DNA of 64,000 nt from Nepenthes gracilis. Lineage: Eukaryota > Streptophyta > Magnoliopsida > Caryophyllales > Nepenthaceae. The stretch lies in assembly GCA_033239525.1 (NCBI GenBank), contig BSYO01000020.1, forward strand, positions 10,356,308-10,420,307. Reading direction: 5' to 3'. This document shows, piece by piece, positions 58,209-64,000 of the stretch. The translations under genes and the position numbers were made by a program. The number at the start of each line of letters is the position of its first letter. The first letter of the stretch is position 1. The notes beneath the pieces are model-generated. The model searched no databases. It was not told the origin of the DNA and was given only the letters and a program-made list of their open reading frames with translations.

Positions 58209-60744
58209 TATCATGAATCCAAACCAAATAAGCCAATTTAAATAATTAATTATAATTTTTAAAATTTAAAATTTTAAATAATTTTAAGAAAATAATACTA
58301 AATTTTAAAATCTGAGTGTGACAAATTAAAATATACAACTTAACAAAATTAAATTTACATAGGACCTCATCGGAAAACCGTCTGGACAAAATAAATGCGA
58401 CTTAGTCTACAATCATTGTGTAACGGAGGTAACAATCTAGCCGAAATTAGAATCAAACATAATATAATGTCCAAATTATTTTTAAAATATAATCATAAGC
58501 CTATATCTGGCCAATTCATTATCCAATCATATCAAATACTAATTTAATCCATACTACCGAAATTAAAACTCACCAAATTTGGCGAATAGCTAACAAATTA
58601 CGTTCTCACTCCAGCATGCGTCTGAATCTTCTACTCTAAAGGAATAAAATAGGAAAAGTGAGTCTAATACTCAGCAAGTATTATATTTTAAATAAATGAA
58701 GTTTAATAAATTAGAGGGAAGGTCAAATGGATAAAAAAAATCAAATGACATGATAAATCCAATACAAAATCCAAGATTCAAGATCCAAAATCTAATGTAG
58801 TCTCGTATTCCAAATCAAATATCCAAATTCAAAATAAATATCTAAATTATAAAACAGTTTTATCGGAACGTGTATTTATATATAAAAAAAATAGAGGTGA
58901 TCTCGATAAATTTTAAAAGGCAATTCGTCAATTCTAAAGTCTAATCCAAGTCCAAGTTCAGGCCCAAATCCGAAACCCGATCAACTTGTGATTTAGGGTA
59001 AAATCTGATAGTTGAATGATCTAGCATCAACGATTGTGCGATAGATATTCTAAAAGTTTGGATCAAAATATATAATCTACAATCATTTGTAGGAGACATA
59101 CCAAGACCCAACTGAGGACAAAATCAACGAATTTTAAATTCAAGTCCAAGATCAAAATCTAAATCGAAGTCCAATACAAAATAAATGAGAAATACAAATT
59201 ATGCATAAAATTTGGGTTTCGATTATTTAAAGATTAATTTGAGGAAGGGTTATATATGATTCAGATAACCTTATGCAAAATCAAATGCATATTAGGCCCG
59301 CAAGTATGGCCACCCATGTACTTTATACTCATGAGTAAGGTTGCTCACTATTATTTGTTACCCGCGACTTTAGGTGTATTTTTCAGACTTGTTAGATATA
59401 TTAGGATATCCAAATATATTATAAGGTCAAATCAAATTGTCCAAATGGGTAGGGTTACTGCTCCGAGTCCTTCCTACCGACAAAAAAGAATTTTTGAATA
59501 ACAAATATCTCTCTATTAAGAGCTGGCCAGAAAATTTAATAATCTAAATCCAAATGTAGTGACCATAACCCAACACGTGTATATGACTGTACGGCTTATG
59601 CAAAGTTTTATACTCATTTTCATACAAATATACTGATATAAAAATATACAATGTCCAATAAATTATTCGAATTTTTAGAAAAATATTAAATTCTCTAAAA
59701 TCATAAAATACAGTCTAATTACTCCCAAAGCATCCAATAAACTACACATACATGTCTAAAATAAATAATTTAAGTATATAAAAATACATATATGTTAGTA
59801 AAAATTTCATACAGTATTCAAAATATTTTAGATACTAAATCAAACCAAAAAAATATTTACAGATACTTGCCTTGACATCATACTTCGCAAATCTAAAGAA
59901 AAAATGTCTCGAAAGTGCACAAACGGCACCCTTCTCTCTCATGCGGTGCGCGCTGCCTCTCTCTTCCCGTTCTCTCTCTCTTCACGCCTCTTCGTCTCTG
60001 TTTTTTTCCATGGTCGCCTTCACTGGCGATGGTTCCAACATGAACGACGGCGGGGAACACGGTGGCATCGAACCCGACGATGGCATGGCGCGGATGACGG
60101 CGCATGTGAGCCGTCGTTCCTCCTCTCTCCTTCGACCGCGAGCCGCCTCCACCAAAATCACGATTTTGACCCATTTTTCTCAAAATCCACAGATGCAAAC
60201 AAAGATTCAACATCAATGAAAATAATGGCAGGATTTACTTGCCTATATTTTATTAATTTCCTCCAGTAACGACGGCAAACGGACAGTGGTCATCCGACTT
60301 CAATTCGAGAATCCGTCCCCTACAAACACCGGTGGACAAAATGGAGGATATCACCACGAAGAGGGCTTCGCCGACTTCCATTTTCAGCATTAGCAGCTCC
60401 GACGACGGTGGCAACGAGTCTCGCGCTGGTCTCCCTCTTCGTCCTCTCTTCTCCCCCCCTTTTCTCTCTCTCCTCAAAACCCTTTCTCCCGTTTCTATTT
60501 TTTTTTCATTTTTTTGTTTGTTTTTATATTATTATTATTATATATGTATTATTTTAAATTTTTTTTTTATTCCAAAGTTCAAATTGACACTTGCGCGATA
60601 ATATGGGTATACTTCGGGCACTAACCCGATTGATCTAAATATCTTTTCAAATTTTATAATATTAAACTAATTTTTATAATGTCTAAATTACCCAAAATCA
60701 TAATTAATATCAAATTAATCCGAATAAAAATTCGCGATATTACA
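58209..60744 (-). repeat. C 5' LTR
   Basis: 2,536 bp. Minus-strand start TGTAATATCGCGAA. Contains the AG-GCAAGT motif at 60228-60243 and a TTA tract at 60526-60540. Frames rich in Ser/Arg around 59870-60270 are shared with the left LTR by descent and show no family features. Confidence 0.85.
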
Positions 60745-61233
60745 TAATTTCAGCAGCACCAGAGAAAGAGCGAGTACCAACATTTTTATTCATTGAAGTC
60801 TTTTTACAAAGTATAAGGCTTGTATCAGTGCAAGTACAGAAAAATAAACATAACACAAAATATAAGAAGTAGAGATGTAACAGCGCGCACTCGAAAAATT
60901 GGATCAGAAAAAAGCACCTAAGGAGAGAGATGTCCCCTCAGCCACGTCGACCTGACGACGGTGTCCCGCAGAGCATAGATGGAATACAATTCCCTTGCTA
61001 AATGATGAATAATGTACTGTCACAGCAAGGGAAAGGCCTTCGCTCCAAGGTCAACTGCCAAAGCAATGGGACCCAGAAAAATCACCGGATGTCCGACTCG
61101 ACAGGACCCCGGGTGCGCCTCCTCCAGCAAACCCTGGAGATGACCAGCGACGGAAGGAGTGAGAGGAAAAACATTTCCATAGATCAATGAGTTAGAATTA
61201 GGGTTTTAGCCTTCCGAGGCTACTCCATAGGTT
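60745..61233 (-). other. A antisense unit 3, 3' part
   Basis: A sequence resumes after C. On the minus strand AATAAA lies at 60787-60792 in 'caatgaataaaaatg', like the ends of antisense units 1 and 2. I find no coding frame with recognisable features. Confidence 0.4.
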
Positions 61234-61599
61234 GAACATCAAGGACAAGCAGAGAGAAGGCGTGTGACGATTGCAGAGTGGCCTAGCCACCGTAGATAAA
61301 TTAAGGAAGCACCCTCAGGAAGGGCATGATAACAGGCTTCAAGAGCAATTTCAAATCTTTCACAGATCTATCTGATCCTTGTATGGAACATTGCGGAGCA
61401 TGAGTAAGCCAAGGTCGAACATCAAGGACAAGCAGAGAGAAGGCGTGTGACGATTGCAGAGTGGCCTAGCCACCCTAGATAAATTAAGGAAGCACCCTCA
61501 GGAAGGGCATGATAACAGGCTTCAAGAGCAATTTCAAATCTTTCACAGATCTATCTGATCCTTGTATGGAACATTGCGGAGCATGAGTAAGCCAAGGTC
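61234..61599. repeat. 183-bp tandem duplication in element A
   Basis: GAACATCAAGGACAAGCAG starts at 61234 and again at 61417. The copies are almost identical; one difference is 'gccaccgtag' versus 'gccaccctag'. Confidence 0.95.
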
Positions 61600-61656
61600 C
61601 CCACATTACTTCGTCAGTGTGGGAATAGCTTGGGACCCAAACTCTAGGAGCCCTCT

Positions 61657-61667
61657 AATTTATAGCC
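61657..61667 (-). promoter_or_regulatory. TATA box of A antisense unit 3
   Basis: Minus strand GGCTATAAATTAG, a good plant TATA box, oriented so that a transcript would run through the 183-bp duplication to the poly(A) signal at 60787. Confidence 0.5.
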
Positions 61668-61977
61668 GTGTGAGAGAGCAGGCAAGCTCCTAATAAAGGG
61701 GTGCCCTAACCAATGGTCGTCAATTAGAGAACATGAAAGGTATAAATGCAGAATTGAGCCTCATGCCGAGATCTTCCCATTCAGAGCATCGAATCTTTAC
61801 AATGGACCTTGAAAAGTTGTAGAACCACTTGGGGGAGGGACAATGCCCTTGGGAATAGGCGACTGGCGCGCCTCGAGAAGGAACGTATAAGCTAGCATGG
61901 CAGGCCATGGCCAATCATCCGACTTACCAGGGCCTGGCAAAAGATTATCCTCAGGCATGGGGGCTAGTGATGAGTCC
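61668..61977 (+). other. A leader to the 3' LTR with purine tract
   Basis: Noncoding; ends with CAGGCATGGGGGCTAG, equivalent to CAGCATGAGGGGCTAG of B. Confidence 0.7.
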
Positions 61978-62925
61978 AATATAAATAAAAGCTAGCCTGG
62001 AATAAGGCCCATCCCACAAGGTGGTCTAGCTGGACGGCGAGGCACAAGGAGCTACAAACAAGCCTAGCGCCGCGAAGTGGATCTTACACCAGACAGGTCG
62101 CACCCAAGCCCATTAGATAGCTGCTGACATGAACCCAATCGCGGTCTGCATGCACCTATCCCTTTGACGGTGGCAGACTAGTAGCGCAGAAATGTAGGCC
62201 CAAAGAATGCCAGCCAATGGCAGATGCATTTAACGCTAGAAGGCAGTGGCACCGGCTAACCAGTAGTGGCTTAGCAAATCCTAGCAAAAAGGCCTGTGTC
62301 GGCCACGTCCGATGATGGTCCCCTCATCACTACAAGATGACACTTGACTCCAATGACCACCACCAGTGCTCAGTAGGCGGCGAACCCAGGTAGGACACCT
62401 GTTAAAGGTTCCCGCATCCAAAGCCTCCATCATAGAGCTCTACAAATACCTTCTCCCTCCTTGGAAAAAGGGGGCAATTCGAGATCATTCAAGCCAAGTT
62501 TTGAATACACAACTCAAGCCCAGACTCACAAAAAGTAGAAAAAAAACCCAACTCTCTTTCCTCCAAAGAAAATCGTCACTCCCATTCAGTGACCATAGTG
62601 AGCCACTCTCCAAAATGCTTAGCAGGAGCCTAAGCTTCCTCTAATCTACACTTGCAGCCCTTGTATACGAACATCTCTGCATTCTACATTTTGTTTACCT
62701 TCACACTTTTGTATTTTTTTATTTTCTTAGAAAAATTACTGATTTGAGTATTGGAGGATAAATCGAAGAGTGAATCTTGCAAATCCTTTGATCTCTTATT
62801 AGCTGTTTGTGGTACGCAGGGCCAAATTTGAGAAACACGGAGATTGGATCTGTTCAAGTTTGACCCAACGTATGAAATCCAAAGGCTCTCTAGTTTACAC
62901 GATAATCCGGACCCAAAAACTATCA
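61978..62925 (+). repeat. A 3' LTR
   Basis: 948 bp, TGATGAGTCC...AACTATCA. Compared with the 5' LTR it has an extra block of about 130 bp at roughly 62465-62600. Confidence 0.9.
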
Positions 62926-62930
62926 GTTCT
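62926..62930. other. Right target-site duplication of A (gttct)
   Basis: Identical to 23848-23852. Confidence 0.9.
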
Positions 62931-63150
62931 AAAAATGCCAAATAAGGATTTAAAACCTTCAAAATCTTTTAATTGCTCAAAATACTTTGCATCTAGTCCA
63001 TATGCACGAAAAGGATTCCAATCCCTAACCTAAATTGAACACCATATGGCTAAATTCTAACCTTATACAATATCATATAGCCATAACTTTTTGTGAACTC
63101 CTGCATTTTCTAAATTTTTATTTATATATCGGATGGCTCAATATGCTTAC
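62931..63150. other. Unassigned DNA between A and F
   Basis: Short AT-rich flank of the original insertion site; no feature recognised. Confidence 0.5.
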
Positions 63151-64000
63151 TGATGCGTACCTGGATCCGACTTCGAACGAATTCGGATTCTTGGAGGAGC
63201 TGATCCGGCTTCGTTCACCGAGTGCGAACCCTGCACACCACTAAAGCAAACAAGAGGTCAGCGTTCACGGCGGGAATTAATCCCACCGAAAACACTCCGA
63301 CGCTCGAAGTCGATGCTTGACCTTGATGGAAGGAGCTGAAAGATAGAAAGAGTAGTGAGGGAAGAGAGAAGAGTGAAGAGTGTTTAATTCCAGATGTCAG
63401 TAAGGAACAGGTCCTTCCTCGTATCTGGATGGTGGGAAGGCAGAGAACGCGTGTATCAACCCGTTCGTTGCCTTGGAGCTTGATCGTACTTGGGAATTTG
63501 GCTGCTGGGAACTAGAATTCACGCAGTCCTGGGATTTTTCTCAGAGGGGAGCAGATCAATGCAGTTTGCCTTTTTAGTTCTTGAAAGAGAAGTGAAGAGT
63601 GTTAGATGCTTGGGAAGATCTCAGAAAAGCTCTCTTTTCTCTGTGGGGCGTGAGGGTTCTTATACCCCTCACCATGCTGGATCCTTGGGCACCAAGGTGA
63701 TCGTCGTTGGGCATTTTGCACCGGCCCAGTTCTTGTAGTGGATTTGGCTGGTCACGCCCGGCTGCCCGATTCCGTAACCGACACGTTTCGGATGTCGTTC
63801 GCCATGCTTGGCTCCTCCCTGAGGGGAGTGGGTGGCCACTGCAGATGGAAGCGAGGTGGCGTTGGTGGCGTGCGCCTATGCCCCCGGTGGCTAGCCTTCC
63901 GCCCCTCTTGCGTGTCTCGCGACCGCATTAAATGCGTTGCGGGTTCCCGTTGCCCTTCTCCATCGTGGGTTTGTGCCCTAGAACTCTTGGGGTGAAGCGT
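63151..64000 (-). repeat. LTR F, Tat-type, minus strand, continues beyond the window
   Basis: Starts TGATGCGTACCTGGATCCGACTTCG, the reverse complement of the B LTR end, and follows that LTR through 'gtatctggatggtgggaaggcagagaacg' (63421-63449) before diverging. Minus-strand TATA candidate GGGGTATAAGAACC at 63655-63668. The outer end and interior lie outside the window. Confidence 0.8.

Larger units (their letters stand above)
40251..60744 (-). mobile_element. Element C: very degenerate Ty3/gypsy element, minus strand, split by B
   Basis: About 9 kb of its own. Right LTR 58209-60744, interior 54334-58208, left LTR in two parts (40251-40384 and 51895-54333) because B inserted 134 bp from its edge. 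The two LTR parts join to match the right LTR, which proves the nesting. Purine tract (minus strand, 54334-54350) and a decayed primer site (58193-58204) are in the right places. Flanks of C no longer show an exact target duplication. Confidence 0.85.
23853..62925 (+). mobile_element. Element A: Tat-lineage Ty3/gypsy retrotransposon, host of the nest
   Basis: Bounded by LTRs that start TGAT and end TATCA, and by the exact duplication gttct. Subtracting insertions H (31878-38544) and C with B inside (40251-60744), about 11.9 kb is its own. Order: LTR, TTAGCGCC-type primer site, gag, protease, RT, RNase H, integrase, 3'UTR, antisense genes, purine tract, LTR. Stops are frequent, many being TAG where B has CAG. 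Gag and integrase resemble B and define the Tat lineage. Confidence 0.9.

Noticed and set aside
59872..60269. Frames of 115-121 codons in C 5' LTR, similar to frames at 53496-53783
   Set aside because: The similarity comes from LTR duplication; frames differ in length and have no known domain.
1..64000. tRNA, rRNA or intact host genes
   Set aside because: None found by reading; primer-site matches to tRNA are 12-20 bases only and belong to LTR elements.

Overview
The window reads as repeat-dense, non-genic DNA from a flowering plant. Nearly everything recognisable is transposable element: Ty3/gypsy LTR retrotransposons of two kinds (Tekay-like chromoviruses with a chromodomain-like C-terminus, and Tat-lineage elements with a second RNase H and antisense ORFs), two Ty1/copia remnants, an L1-type LINE and a scrap of CACTA (En/Spm) TNP2 transposase. 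I see no intact host protein gene, no tRNA or rRNA gene, and nothing bacterial or viral.

Layout. 1-411 is unassigned. 412-7199 is an old + strand Tekay-like element (G1) with a 5' LTR cut short; its 3' LTR abuts a minus-strand TNP2 fragment (7200-7375). 7376-10280 holds a small copia-like LTR, a 111-bp tandem duplication, microsatellites and a promoter/5'UTR-like stretch. 10280-15600 is a LINE split by a 3.8-kb solo LTR (D, 11032-14836) that carries four 317-bp tandem repeats. 15913-16992 is a copia LTR, primer binding site and broken gag, cut off by a Tat-type LTR (E1). 16993 to about 22990 is a minus-strand composite: a 3' LTR, a 3.8-kb interior with no recognisable gag-pol, and a 5' LTR of a different Tat family (E2).

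From 23853 to 62925 lies a deep nest. Element A (Tat, +, about 11.9 kb of its own sequence) is bounded by an exact 5-bp target duplication (gttct). It was entered by H (Tekay-like, minus, 31878-38544) and by C (very degenerate gypsy, minus, 40251-60744). Element B (Tat, +, 40385-51894, target duplication aactt) then inserted into the left LTR of C. B is the youngest and best preserved. The right edge (63151 onward) starts a further minus-strand Tat-type LTR (F).

How the parts work together. In A and B the sense gag-pro-RT-RNaseH-aRNH-IN polyprotein converges on antisense genes placed between integrase and the 3' LTR. The antisense gene of B and the first one of A share a coiled-coil second exon and an intron at the same position and phase (after Phe-Leu-Glu). 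A appears to carry two more antisense units with their own TATA-like boxes. The LTRs of B contain perfect inverted repeats built from TTGACC, the core of the WRKY W-box. These antisense modules, with the tandem-repeat 3'UTRs, are the most interesting biology here.
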